The notes beneath the pieces are model-generated. The model was not told the DNA's origin and ran no database searches. It saw only the letters and a list, made by a program, of their open reading frames with translations. Shown piece by piece: positions 46,697-57,246 of a DNA stretch of 64,000 nucleotides. Origin of the DNA: Garcia nutans (lineage: Eukaryota > Streptophyta > Magnoliopsida > Malpighiales > Euphorbiaceae); contig CANTUV010000024.1 of the NCBI GenBank assembly GCA_947685225.1, positions 23,268,001 through 23,332,000 on the forward strand, given 5' to 3'. Made by a program: the position numbers and the translations under genes. Position 1 is the stretch's first letter, and every line of letters begins with the position of its first letter.

Positions 46697-46705
46697 TATA
46701 TAAAG
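46697..46705 (+). promoter_or_regulatory. TATA box of antisense PMD gene, copy 2
   Basis: TATATAAAG 108 bp upstream of the start codon at 46813. The placement matches copies 1 and 3. Confidence 0.65.
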
Positions 46706-46812
46706 GCTCTCGGTTTTATTTTTCATTCACTTCATCTTTCAATCTCAATCACAAATTAGTGATACTCACATATATTTTCATATCTTGAGTGAGGAGAGAG
46801 TTGATAAAAAAA

Positions 46813-49183
46813 ATGGAGAGAGCACATACTTCGAGATTTGGAACTCGATCTAATAATGAGCTGTTAGTTTTTATTCGACGACATGAAAATACAACTGTTA
46901 ATCTACTAGCTGGGATGCAGCTTCATCGCAGTTCAAGTAAAAAACTAAGATAACACTGCAACTTAATATTTAACAGTACAAATATGTATTCATTATTTTA
47001 TTTTATTTTATTTTATTATATTATTATTTTTTATTTTATTTTATTTTAGTTTTTAATTATTAATAGTACTAAAGATTAAGGAATACTAAAAAAAATTAAT
47101 TAATGGACTATTATTAAAATATAATTAATTAATTAATTAATTAAAATAGAACATAATGAGTAATTTTAAGCTATGAATCAATAGTATTGATAGGATGATA
47201 AACTTATCTCGTGTTGGCTTACCTGGCTTATTGTTATCATGATCGCTATGTTGTCTGGGAGGAGGGTGTGTTTATAAAGCCCGACAATGGTATGGCGTAG
47301 CACCCTCTAGGGTAAAATAGATCATCTGAGAGTGCGATTTTGAAAGTTTTATCTTGCAATTACCATCTAAAGAGTGTTCGATAGACAGGAGTGTAGTTCA
47401 AGCATTGTCAGAGTGACGAATGGACACGATCCATATTTTTCACCTACCTGTAGGAGAGATGACCATTGGCCCCAGTCGATTTTACAGCCATAACTGGTAT
47501 CCGATACTATAGCCTTTCGGTCCCTCTTACTAACGATATTCTGACATACGAAGAAATTCAATAGATAATCGGTATGGAACTGTCACTAAAAGAGCCCTTC
47601 AAGATAAAAATTAAGTCAATTCGGAGTTATTGGATGAGCCATGATGGACAGGGTCATAGCGAAATAGCCGAGCAATATGCTTGGGGATTTTTGCTGTATT
47701 TGTTTGGATCGACTATTTTATGCAGTATCGTGTCTACCATCCATTTATCGGTGTTGAGGGCCCTTACTGATATGGATATGGTACCATTTTACGGCTGGGG
47801 TGGAGCTAGCCTTGCCTATCTCTATCATGGACTTGACAAGATTTGCCGGAATAAGAAGTCTTTTATTGGTTTCATGGTGATTGTCGAGGTGCTCTCTTCC
47901 ACCATTGTCAATACTTGTATGAATTTGATTTTCATTGTTGTTGCAGATATGGGCATATGAGCATAATCTTGTGAGAGAGCCTGGCATTTCCCGAGAGAGA
48001 GTCGGGTATCCGAGGTTGAATTTTTGGTTATTAGATCGTGCACCAGTTCCTGGCTCTCACCATGTGCACACCCAGCGCTATCACTTGAGTTGCTTAACCT
48101 GGGGCCAGGTAAAATAATATTAATATACTTTAAAATTTATGTAAAAAGTTTACTTACCCTTTGTCATCTTGTAGGTCGATTTGGCTTCGTGGAAGGCTGA
48201 AACTGGACTCCTTCTATGAATGCCCACTACCTTTCTAGCATACCCATCAAGTCATTGCTAGTCCTATATGAGTGGTTCTTTAGTCCTGAGTGATGGAGGA
48301 TCACGATGAATTATCAGGCATATACTTTAAATATCACATCAATGCCAGAGAGTGTGCGGTGGTTAGCTCGAAATGGTTATGATGTTGAAACCTTTCTCTA
48401 TCCACTGGATGCGTCATATACCCAATTTATTAGAGCAGAGCTCTTGAACTTTGATGTATCTCATGTTGGTGTCCAGGAAATTCCTGAGGATAGTGATGAA
48501 GAGGAGTAAGACGGACAAGGAGGAGGGTCGATCCCTCATCTTGAGGCTAGCACCTCTCAGGTAAACTTTTACCATTTTTCCATTGCAATTACTCCTTTTT
48601 CAACTTGTTTTGACTATTTTAATGATTATTACAGGCTACTGGCTCATTTGGTCATCAGGCTAGACCTTCCTCTGCCGCTCCTCCATTTGCTCTTTCTTAT
48701 CAACTTGAGATGCCATCTCATCTGCAAGTTGTTGATATGAGGTACCTGGTAGATCATCCTATTCCTTGATGATTTATGCTATATGTATGCATGATTATGT
48801 ATGCTCTTACCCTTTCCCTTTCTGACTCACAGCGGATGCTTGAGGAGCAAAATAAGAAACTGTAAGAGGAGTTAGCTGCTAGTCGCCAACAGGTTGCCCA
48901 TTTTGAAAAATTGTATCATTAGTCAGAGTAAAATTTTTAAGACTTTTGATTCTAGGGAATGAGGGATCCTGGTGCTTCATCTTCTAGGGGGCCCCAAATT
49001 GATAACCATGAGATCCCTTCGTCTACTTCGGATGAGGACCATTATAGACCTGAATTCCAAGGTAATAGAGGTTCAGGTGCTCCTTCTTCGGGTGAACTCG
49101 GGACAGATGATATGCCTCCTCCTCCAACAGGCGATGACTTTTTTAGGGCTTTGTTTGATTATGGACCACCCCCTTCTCAATGA
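46813..49183 (+). pseudogene. Plant mobile domain gene, copy 2, six exons, antisense to element I
   Basis: Exon 1 (46813-46949) reads MERAHTSRFGTRSNNELL to AGMQLHRSSS; its donor GT has become AT and runs into a stop. Exon 2 (about 47227-47888) has the PMD core: TIHIFHLPVGEM, VPLTNDILTYEEI, IRSYWMSHDG, EQYAWGFLLYLFGSTIL and VPFYGWGGASLAYLYHGLDK. Introns with GT...AG ends lie at 47889-47946, 48109-48174, 48561-48634 and 48749-48832. Exon 3 is WAYEHNLVREPGISRERVGY onward, and exon 4 contains ARNGYDVETFLYPLDASY and an acidic end. Exon 6 (48833-49183) has the coiled-coil start RMLEEQNKKL, then MRDPGASSSRGPQ and PPPPTGDDFFRALF, and ends in TGA. Several stops and a frameshift near 47480 show it is inactive. 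Function of PMD proteins is uncertain; some act in gene silencing in plants. Confidence 0.85.
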
Positions 49184-49522
49184 TCCGTAATTATTGTATG
49201 AATTGAGAAAATATTATATTATTATTATTAATAATGATAATAATTATAATTTGCACTTTTACTACAACTTTTGACTTTCAATTTTTTTAATCATTTTGTA
49301 TTATTATCATCATCATCATTACTATTATTATGGTATATGCATAAGTCCTTCCTCTCACAATTCAGAATCCTAAAGTAGCACTGATTCACAAAACCAAAAG
49401 TAACGCGGCAACTCAAAAACCATTTCATCATTGATTTCCTATCTTTGCGCGTCTCGGTCTCAAGCCATTCCTTGTCAACTTTGGTATAGCCAATCTCCCT
49501 ATATAAATTATCCTTCAATTCT
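49184..49522 (+). promoter_or_regulatory. Intergenic region with TATA box for the DUF7745-like gene
   Basis: AT-rich, with an (ATT)n-like run at 49215-49330. CTATATAAATTA at 49499-49508 is a TATA-like element close to the likely start codon at 49523. The spacing is short, so the true start could be downstream. Confidence 0.45.
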
Positions 49523-50912
49523 ATGACCCATACAAAAGCCAAAAAGTTCTCTACAAATTTTAATTTCAGCATCAAAATTCCTTTCAACAATTTTAATTTT
49601 CCTTTAATCTTCAATAATGACATAACTCAATTTGATGAAATAAAAGGTTTATTTAAAAATATGAAAGCCATTCACTGGGAATAAATATATTGGTCTCATA
49701 TCAATACTTTGAAGTGCTTTCAAAATATTAAATTGGACCATTCTTTTTTACATGCTATGGTTTCCTTTTGGAATGTGACTTCTAGGACATTTAAGATAAA
49801 TGACTTTGAGATATGTCCCATGATTGAAGAGTTTGAGGTCATCCTTGGATATGCAAGCAATCAAAAAATGGCATTACCTATATTGACTTCCAAAACTCAA
49901 TAAAAGATGCAAATGTTGTTTCAACTTTCAAAGCTCGAAGTTCTACAGTTGACGAGAGGTGAAAAAATTCTGCTTGGTCCCTTGATTGACTTTTGTATTT
50001 CTCACTTGGATCCTACCAAAACTTGGGGATGCATGTTCTATCTTTGCTTGCTTGGCCAATTCTTGTTTGTTTCTTCTAATGGCGATATCGATCAATGAGT
50101 ATTGGATATCATGGCCTAATGGAAGGAGGCTTGTCGCCGATACTCGTGATCTTAGCTGAGACTTTAGTTGGATTGGACCAATTTAAATTAGGATCATCAA
50201 TGAGATTGGCCGGGAGTCCATTATTGCTTCAGGTAACTACCTAAATCGCCCTTTCGTGTTTTCAATTTAGGCCCCTTTTTTATTTCTCTAATTTTTGCCT
50301 AGTCCGCTTATGAAGGTTTTCAAAAATAGCAAACCGCCCTAATTTTTGCTTAGGCCGTCCTTGCGGATTTTTGACCTAACGACCTTTTTTTATGTTGGTT
50401 CTAATTTTTGCCTAGACCGCCCTTATGGGTTTTCAAAACTAGCGAACCACCCTAATTTTTGCTTAGGTCACCCTTGCGGATTTTCCACCTAACGGGCTTT
50501 TTTTCCCTTATAGATTTGGCTTCAGGAGTGTCTCTGCTTGCTCAACACTCCATCCATGGATTTCGTTAGATACCTATCGGGACATCATTTTGCAAAAAAA
50601 CTACTCCATCTTACTTCTTCATATGCTGACTGGGTTAACTGGATCTGCTTATGTGCTGCAGTCAATATCCATTGGTTAGTACCTTAGTGGAAGATTTCTC
50701 ATATCACCATTCGACTGTATTTGATGTATGTTCCTCTCGCTGCTCTTCGTCTAGATACTTGCTATGATCCTCACCGGCTTGACCGTTAATATGGAGCCGA
50801 GCCTCGAGGTTCTGAGTTTACTCATGACTTGGACATGTCTTGTCAGATTGAAGCCTTCTTGGATCGGCTAAAGCAAAGCTGGCCTACATGCTACACTCAT
50901 CATCTTCCATAG
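49523..50912 (+). pseudogene. DUF7745-like gene, two exons, antisense to element I
   Basis: Exon 1 (49523-50232) gives FWNVTSRTFKINDFEICPMIEEFEVILGY (split here only by this description), an N-terminal signature typical of DUF7745. After a stop comes LSKLEVLQLTRGEKILLGPL, and after a frame change ILAETLVGLDQF..GSPLLLQ. A GT...AG intron (50233-50513) then joins directly, in phase, to IWLQECLCLLNTPSMDF. Exon 2 continues RYLSGHHFAKKLLH, SSYADWVNWI, ITIRLYLMYVPLAALRL and CYDPHRLDR, then ends TAG at 50912. At least four stops are present. The role of the family is unknown. Same-strand neighbour of PMD copy 2, about 340 bp downstream. Confidence 0.72.
50245..50500. repeat. Spacer repeats inside the DUF7745-like intron
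   Basis: Four to five units of about 55-60 bp based on CTAATTTTTGCCTAG, CGCCCTTATGGGTTTTC and ACTAGCGAACC. The same units occur in element B (6205-6335, 5376-5560) and beyond the gene at 51190-51310. Confidence 0.75.
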
Positions 50913-51327
50913 ATTTTACATTTATCAATTTCTTTAGAGAGAATATTGTTAGGATAAAAAATAATGAAAATAATAATAAGAGATGTTTCTTTTCCTTTTA
51001 TAATTTGTCACCACCTTTTGATATTGTGTTATTTATTTTACCATATTTGGTTAAATACTTAAAATAGTGCACATAGAATAATTTTAATATTAACTCTATT
51101 TCATTAAATTGGGGAACAACCAAACATAAAGCCAGCATTCATGCGATCACTCCGGTTGTCATCTAGCCCTTTCGGATTTTCTAATTGACAATTTTCTCTC
51201 ACTTAGCCCTAATTGTTGTCTAGCCCGCCCTTTTGGGTTTTTGAAACTAGCGGACTGCTCTAACTTTTGTCTAGGCTGCCCTTTTGGGTTTTCAACCTAG
51301 CGAGCTCTCTTCTTTTTTTTTCTTTTT
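50913..51327. repeat. Convergent spacer between DUF7745-like gene and integrase, with repeats
   Basis: 50913-51130 is AT-rich and matches 5570-5780 inverted. 51140-51310 holds three units of the CTAG/GGGTTTTC spacer repeat. No gene is seen. Confidence 0.65.
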
Positions 51328-51820
51328 TCATACATAAAACCTCTTCAATCTGTCCATGTTCATCACCTCACTAAACTCATTCCCATCCATGTCTAATAAC
51401 TTTACTACACCCTGATTCATGACTTGCTTTACAAGATATGGTCTTTCCTAACTAGGCCTAAATTTTCCTCTTGGATCAGAGATGTTAGGCGACATTGCTT
51501 CAACACTAAGTCACTGACTCTGAACTTTTTGATCTTAACCCTTCTATTGTAGGCCTGAGCTATCATTCTTTGATACAGCTGGTGATGATATAATGCTTTT
51601 AACTTCCTCTCTTCTAATAAAGCTAATTGTGTGTATATACTCACTGCCCACTTGTCTCAGGCAATTCAGCTTCTAGGACCACTCTTAATTACTTGATATC
51701 TATCTCAATTGGCAACACTGCTTCCATCCCATAAACCAAGGAGAACGGTGTCATTCCAGTTGGCGTTTGCACACTTGTTTTGTAACCACATAAAGCAAAA
51801 GAAAGCATCTCCGACCAATC
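51328..51820 (-). pseudogene. Ogre/Tat integrase C-terminal part (element I)
   Basis: Minus strand from 51820: a segment matching FALWGYRTSVRTPT and SLVYGMEAVLPIEI of element B, then LALLEERKLKALYHHQLYQR and AYNRRVKIKKFRVSDLVLKQ, ending at the FYV-stop position at 51328. Frame breaks lie near 51650 and 51440. It is cut on its N-terminal side by the LTR at 51821; the missing part should lie beyond the right edge of the window if element G is intact. Confidence 0.82.
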
Positions 51821-52455
51821 TATAGACCCTTAATTTTTGACCCAGTCCGGTCCAATATATTTTAATAAGTCCAAAAATAATTTTTGTGTGGTCCTATATA
51901 TTTTAATAAGTCCAAAAATAATTTTTGTGTGGTCCTATATATTTTAATTAGTCCAAAATAATTTTTGTGTTATCTTAATTAAATAATATTTGCTTTAGTA
52001 TTTAGTTTTTATAATTAATAAAAATAAAAAATAAATATAATAAACAAAAAATAAAAATAAAAATCGGCGATGAAAAAATTCGCCGCCAAAGAGTTGGGAC
52101 GAAATGGCCAGCAGGCAAATTTTCGCCCCGCAACCCCCTGCGGCAACTTTTTTGCCAGCAAAAATTTTCCGCAGCAGTTTTTTTTTGCTAACAAAATTTT
52201 TCCGACGCAAATTTTTTCGAAACCAAATACAATTCGGTTTCGGTTTCCTTTTCTTAATTAATGTCAGATTCCATGAACAATTAAGATTAATCACCAAAAT
52301 CATCTATAAATAGGACCAAAACAACACAAAAAGAGGAAATTTAGGAGGAAAACATTGAAAGGAAATCGAATTTTAAGAATTCCTTCTGGTAGTGAAATCG
52401 ATAGGACTTTTTTAGAGAAGCAAACAAGCAATTTAATTTATCAAAGGTAGCAAAT
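51821..52455 (+). mobile_element. Truncated Ogre-type LTR, likely 5' LTR of element G
   Basis: Starts TATAGACCC (expected TGTAGACCC). It agrees closely with 63501-64000, including the unusual duplication ATAAGTCCAAAAATAATTTT near the start, here in an extra copy. TATA box at 52305-52312. Sequence shifts to internal element DNA at about 52455, so most of the LTR, PBS, leader and gag are deleted. Confidence 0.8.
52305..52312 (+). promoter_or_regulatory. LTR TATA box (element G, 5')
   Basis: TATAAATA; promoter retained although the downstream LTR is deleted. Confidence 0.6.
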
Positions 52456-52754
52456 CTGTGTCCCTTATAGACCCCATTTCTATCCTATCAAAGACCTGTT
52501 GATCTCTCTTGGTAGGTAGAGTCTATTAGTAGAGATAGTTTGGATAAGCATGCATATGAGATAGACAATATTTAAACTCAATGAGACCTTTAGCCAATTA
52601 ATGTGTATGTGCCTATCTGAAATGAAACAATTCTTGCTTAAATAGAAATGATTCCCAAGTTTAGTACGTTAACTAGGGTTATCATGTTATAGATATGTTA
52701 ATTTGGAAAAATCAAGTCCTGAGGTACATTGACATTGATTTGGCAAAGCCAACA
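52456..52754 (+). mobile_element. Internal fragment of element G (left of insertion)
   Basis: Matches 21555-21835 of element D (GTGTCCCTTATAGACC ... GGCAAAGCCAACA). It is interrupted by the Athila-like element and continues at 59937. Confidence 0.82.
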
Positions 52755-54864
52755 TGTTTAGTTCATATTTGTACTAGTTTTTAGTGTGTTTTTTATGTGT
52801 TTTTAGTTAATGTTTTGATTGATTTTTGTTTTAAGTTTGTTTAAAGTGTTGTTTTTAGGTTTAGGTGCAAGAACACCATTGAAAGATCAAAACCGGGCAA
52901 GAAAAGCATGAACCAAGCAAGACATGGCCAAGCCAAGCAAGACATGGCCATGTCCCTTAAAAGAAATTCAAGGCAGAAGCAGACACACCCAGAGACACGG
53001 CCAAGCCTCTGGCCGTGTCTCATTCAAAGAACAAACCAAAGAAGAGAAGGAAAATGAGCAACAGGAAGAGACACACCTAGGTGACACGGCCAAGACAAAA
53101 ATGGGTTGGCCGTGTCCCATTCATACCAAAGAACAAGAGAGCAAGCAGAGATTGACATTGTCAAGGGACACAGCCAAGACACTGGCCGTGTCACCTGACA
53201 TGGCCGTGTCTCACCTTGTGTCAACAACAGTGAGGGACACGGCCAGGAGCTTGGCCGTGTCCCAAGAAGAAAAACACAAGAGACACAGCCAAGCTCCAAA
53301 TGGCTTGGCCGTGTCACCTCTCACAACCAAAGAGAAGAAAGAAAGAAAAGAAAGGTCCAGTGAGGGACACGGCCAAGGGACACGGCCGTGTCCCATGAAA
53401 AATCAAGAGACACGGCCAAGCCAACCTTGGCTTGGCCGTGTCACCTCAAGGAAAAGACCAAGAGACACGGCCAAGACATTCTTGGCTTGGCCGTGTCACA
53501 CCAAAATTATTTGATTTCTTTCAACAAAGGGGGGGACAAAGTGGGAGACAAACATTATTGCTTTCCAAAACAAATAGAAAACAAAGAAAAAGTGGGGGAC
53601 AACGGGAAATGGGATGAGTTGGAAGGCATGGGTGTTGATTTTTGAATGAATTGAAAGGAGAGGAAGAGGAAAATGGCGGGAGTTCTTGGCTTCTTGGAGC
53701 CAAATTTCTGCAAAAAACGTGGGAGAGGGAGAGAGTGACACTCTCCCTTGTCCCTTCACCTCCAACCTCTATTTCCATCCTCTCCACCTTCTCCATCTTC
53801 CATTGATAGGATCTTTGAGGTTCTTTGGGATAAATTGGGTTACAAGTTCTCAAAGGTTGAAGAAGCTTCATTGAAGGGAGTGGTGACTTGAGAAAGCTCC
53901 ATTCCATCTTCCAAAGGCAAAATCAATTGAAAGGTTGGTGACTTGAGAAAGCTCCATCGAAAGGTTTGGTGACTTGAGAAAGCTCCATTCCACATTGCAA
54001 GGGGAATCAACCATTAAAGAGGGCTTGAGTTCTTCATCATACATCAAGTGGAGCTAGGAGGAAGACTAGCAATCCTACTCTTGGCATCTTCATAAGGGGT
54101 TTTTCTATTCTCTTTTTTAATTCATTTCTTATTGTTGTATTAATAGAATTGATATTGCAATGGACAATTTGTATTTGTGTTATATTGAGTTGAATGAATG
54201 TTATAAATTAATGATGTTGAGCTAAATACCCATGTTTAGGGTTTATAGTATATTTGGTTGAATGTCTTGATTTGATATTTACATTGATGTTCCTTGTTGA
54301 TTGGTTGATTGTATTGTATTAAATTCTAGGTTGATAGATTAGCTACCTATTGATCTTTGAATATTGGATGATGGACCGAGAGGTGAAATTCGATATCGGA
54401 ACTATATAATCGACCACCGTATGAATGAATTAGAAATATAAGTTCTAGGGTTTATTAATTTGGTAATGTAAAAGAATTGGTCATTGTTAATTCATGAATG
54501 TGAAAACTAATGGATTGGTAATTGACTAGTTAATCTTAAGAAACAAATTAATTACATGGTTATGTTAATGGAAAATTGAGAATTGAGCTATGATTGAATG
54601 GACCTATGACCTTATGCACCTTCCCAAGAATTGATTTGATCTTGCACACCCATCACACACTTCAACCTACGCACGTTAATTTTAGGTTTAAATTATTCTT
54701 GCACATTTCACACAACAAACACTTCTGCATTTAAATACTTGTCAATCAAGCTATTACGAACCACACCTTCTTGGGGAAACGACCTTGGGGTGATCACTTT
54801 TGCTACAGCTACCTCGTATACTTGCGAGTGACGCTTTGTAGTAGTACTTAATTTGAGCGCAACA
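52755..54864 (+). mobile_element. 5' LTR of the Athila-like element
   Basis: TGTTTAGTTC ... GAGCGCAACA, 2110 bp, with the palindrome cluster at 52919-53500. The segment GCTACAGCTACCTCGTATAC close to the end is also found in the fragment at 31718-31737. Confidence 0.92.
52919..53500. repeat. ACACGGCCA...TGGCCGTGT palindrome cluster 4
   Basis: Around ten hairpins with 9-14-bp arms, such as GACACGGCCAAGCC followed by GGCTTGGCCGTGTC (53411-53440). Spacers differ in length and sequence. Confidence 0.9.
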
Positions 54865-54870
54865 AGTTTT

Positions 54871-54888
54871 TGGCGCCACTGCCTGGGA
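54871..54888 (+). other. PBS of the Athila-like element
   Basis: TGGCGCCACTGCCTGGGA six bases after the LTR, a typical Athila-type PBS (usual form TGGCGCCGTTGCCGGGGA). Confidence 0.8.
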
Positions 54889-55026
54889 AGGTTGTCGCAG
54901 TAGTAATAGTTTGATTTTTCTTTTCATTATTTGTTTATTTTCTATGAATTGTTTGTTTGTTTTATTTTTCTTTCAAATTAATTATTTGTTTGTTTTCTTT
55001 AAGTTTCTATGTGCCTTGTGTAAAGA

Positions 55027-56515
55027 TGCAGTTTTCAAGGCATGGAGGAGTATATGATAGGAACGATGATTCTGACATGGCATGGCAATTAGCAGAATTG
55101 ACGAATCAACTTAAGGTGCTAAATGCAAGAGGAAGAGCACCTATGCCATGCCAAGAGATACACGCAACATGTGGCAATGTAGTCCATAGTGCAAATACGT
55201 GTTCCATGGGTTTTGGACGATACCAAGAATGGCAAGAGGAAGAATATGACTACCAAGGTTTCCAGCAAATGGGAAAAATGACACATATTCCAATCCTTAT
55301 AATCCCAGCTGGGGAAGCCAACCAAATTTTTCTTGGGAAAATCAGCCGCACATTCCACCTCCAAAGTTTTTTCAACCTTACCAAAGAGACTCTTACTCTC
55401 AAGCACAATATTCAATTCAAAATTACCTTAAGACACCCACATTTGAAGATAGTTTGAATGCCTTCATTCAAACTAGTGCACAAAATCAAGATAAACTTAA
55501 GGAACCCACTTTGGAAGATAGTTTGAATGCCTTCATTCAAATTAGCGCACAGAACCAAGATCAATTTGAGAAATCCACCGTGGAAGATGATTTGAATGCT
55601 TACCTTCAATTTAGCACAGAAAATCAGGAAGGAAGCAATGAGAGGTTTGATTCTTTGGAGGAATCATTGAAGAGGGTGGAAATGCAAGTTGGGCAACTGG
55701 CACATCAACTCCAAGCATACCAAGAAGAGGAATGTCCTAGCCAATTAGAGCAAACTGAGGTAATCACAAATCTAAGGAGTGAACAGGTGATATATAACAA
55801 ATTTTGTGATTCTTTGGATGCAGGCATTAATCAAGAAGATATTGGTGAGGAAATACAATCCAACATTGAGGAGTTGAGCCAGTCAAACGAGAAGGAGAAT
55901 TTGGAGGCATCAACCTCACCAAAGTTGCATGAATTTTCCAATCCTGATAGGCCACCAAATCCACTTCCATGTAGCTTGACGGATGAGGAGCAAGGTAAGC
56001 AACTTCCTGACATCTATAATATGCACTCCCAAGGAGATAATGGAAATAAGCTTGAGATGGGTATGCCTTTAGAAGAAGAACATGAAATGCCCAATTTAGA
56101 ACTTGAGGAGTGTAAGCTAGTTTTAGATGTTGAGGTTGTTGAGAGGGGACTTGACATTGTTAAAGTGAATGAAGAAGTGATTCAATCAAACTTGGTTGAA
56201 ATTAAAGAGTCCCCAAAAGTCACCTCTACTACTCTTGGTGGTAAGGAAGAGCAGAAAGCTGATATACTCATGTTGCACGAAGATAAAAATTATTACCACG
56301 TTCCTATAACACTGGAGGATAATCCCGAGGCGACCTTCACATGTCCCTTTGAGACATGTTCCCTTCAAGGAAAAATATTTAAGGGTTGCCGTACATCGGG
56401 TGCATTTCAAAGTTACATGTTGTTCATCCTCTCAGTCATGGGCTCCAATTGCATTATGGGTGGAAAGAGCCCCACACATCGTATATGGGAACGATGGAAA
56501 TCAGGTTTCATCTAA
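55027..56515 (+). pseudogene. gag C-terminal region fused to a degenerate RT scrap
   Basis: From ATG at 55027: LAELTNQLKVLNARGRAP, then a zinc-knuckle-like CGNVVHSANTC (about 55165-55200). A frame change near 55290 leads to NPYNPSWGSQPNFSW, a signature of Athila gag. Three 23-residue repeats follow (EDSLNAFIQTSAQNQ type, 55434-55640), then KRVEMQVGQLAHQLQ, which matches the usual gag end. The stretch after about 55790 is acidic and unrecognised. Near 56290-56430, YYHVPITLEDNPEATFTCPF and GAFQ mirror the RT text around IPIAPEDQEKTTFTCPF and ATFQ. The element has therefore lost protease and most of RT. ORF 55454-56515 is open, perhaps only because the element is young. Confidence 0.78.
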
Positions 56516-57197
56516 ACCCTCCCTGTAGTATGCATGCTCACATTGAGGACAATGTGAATCTTTAAGTGTGGGGTGCATTATGTGTTTTGTGTTTTTACTT
56601 TTGTTTTTGTGTTTTTACTTTTAACTTGTTTTTGTTTAAGTTTTTGTTAATGTTTTTAATGTTTTTTTTTTTGAATAAATGAATTTTAGAAAGTTCAATT
56701 GATATAAATTGTTGATTGATGACCTTTGAATTTTTGAAGCATGAATTTGAGAATTGAGTAGAATTGGTGCTTATTGTCAATTTTGTTGGTTTTTCTTTGC
56801 ATTTCCATTAACCTAGTGAGGAATTGAGCCATCAACTTATTATTCTTGTTGTGGGTGAACATCTTTGATTGATGAATTACTAGAACTTGCTTTGAAATAC
56901 ATTTTAAGATTACATAAAAATTTCAATTTGGCATCAAGATGATTAAGGCAATTAGGTGAACCCACTTTGGCCTAAAAAGACTAACCCTATATTCAACCTT
57001 AGTTAGCCAATTTTGAGCCTATTTTATTTTTCCTTTTCTTTCTTTTGCACAACACCATTAGTTTGAACCTTGTTGTTTAACTCTTATCCTTTCATTAGAT
57101 CAAGAGCATTTTAAGAGCATTTAGGACCGAGTGTTGTGTTGAATTAAGTGTGGGGTTAAGTTTAGTAGGTTTAAGATTGCAAAGCAAAATAAAAAAA

Positions 57198-57246
<49 letters not shown>

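Noticed and set aside
46813..49183. Independent host PMD gene interrupted by transposons
   Set aside because: Three copies occupy the same place and orientation inside Ogre/Tat elements, which points to cargo rather than a host locus.
52924..53514. 196-codon ORF across the palindrome cluster (and its copy at 58000-58581)
   Set aside because: Caused by the GC-rich palindromic repeats. The opposite strand and other frames are also open, and the protein repeats RDTAK / HGQ.
53521..53907. 128-codon minus-strand ORF, also at 58588-58974
   Set aside because: It lies in the LTR and its two copies are simply the LTR pair. No recognisable domain, so not called.
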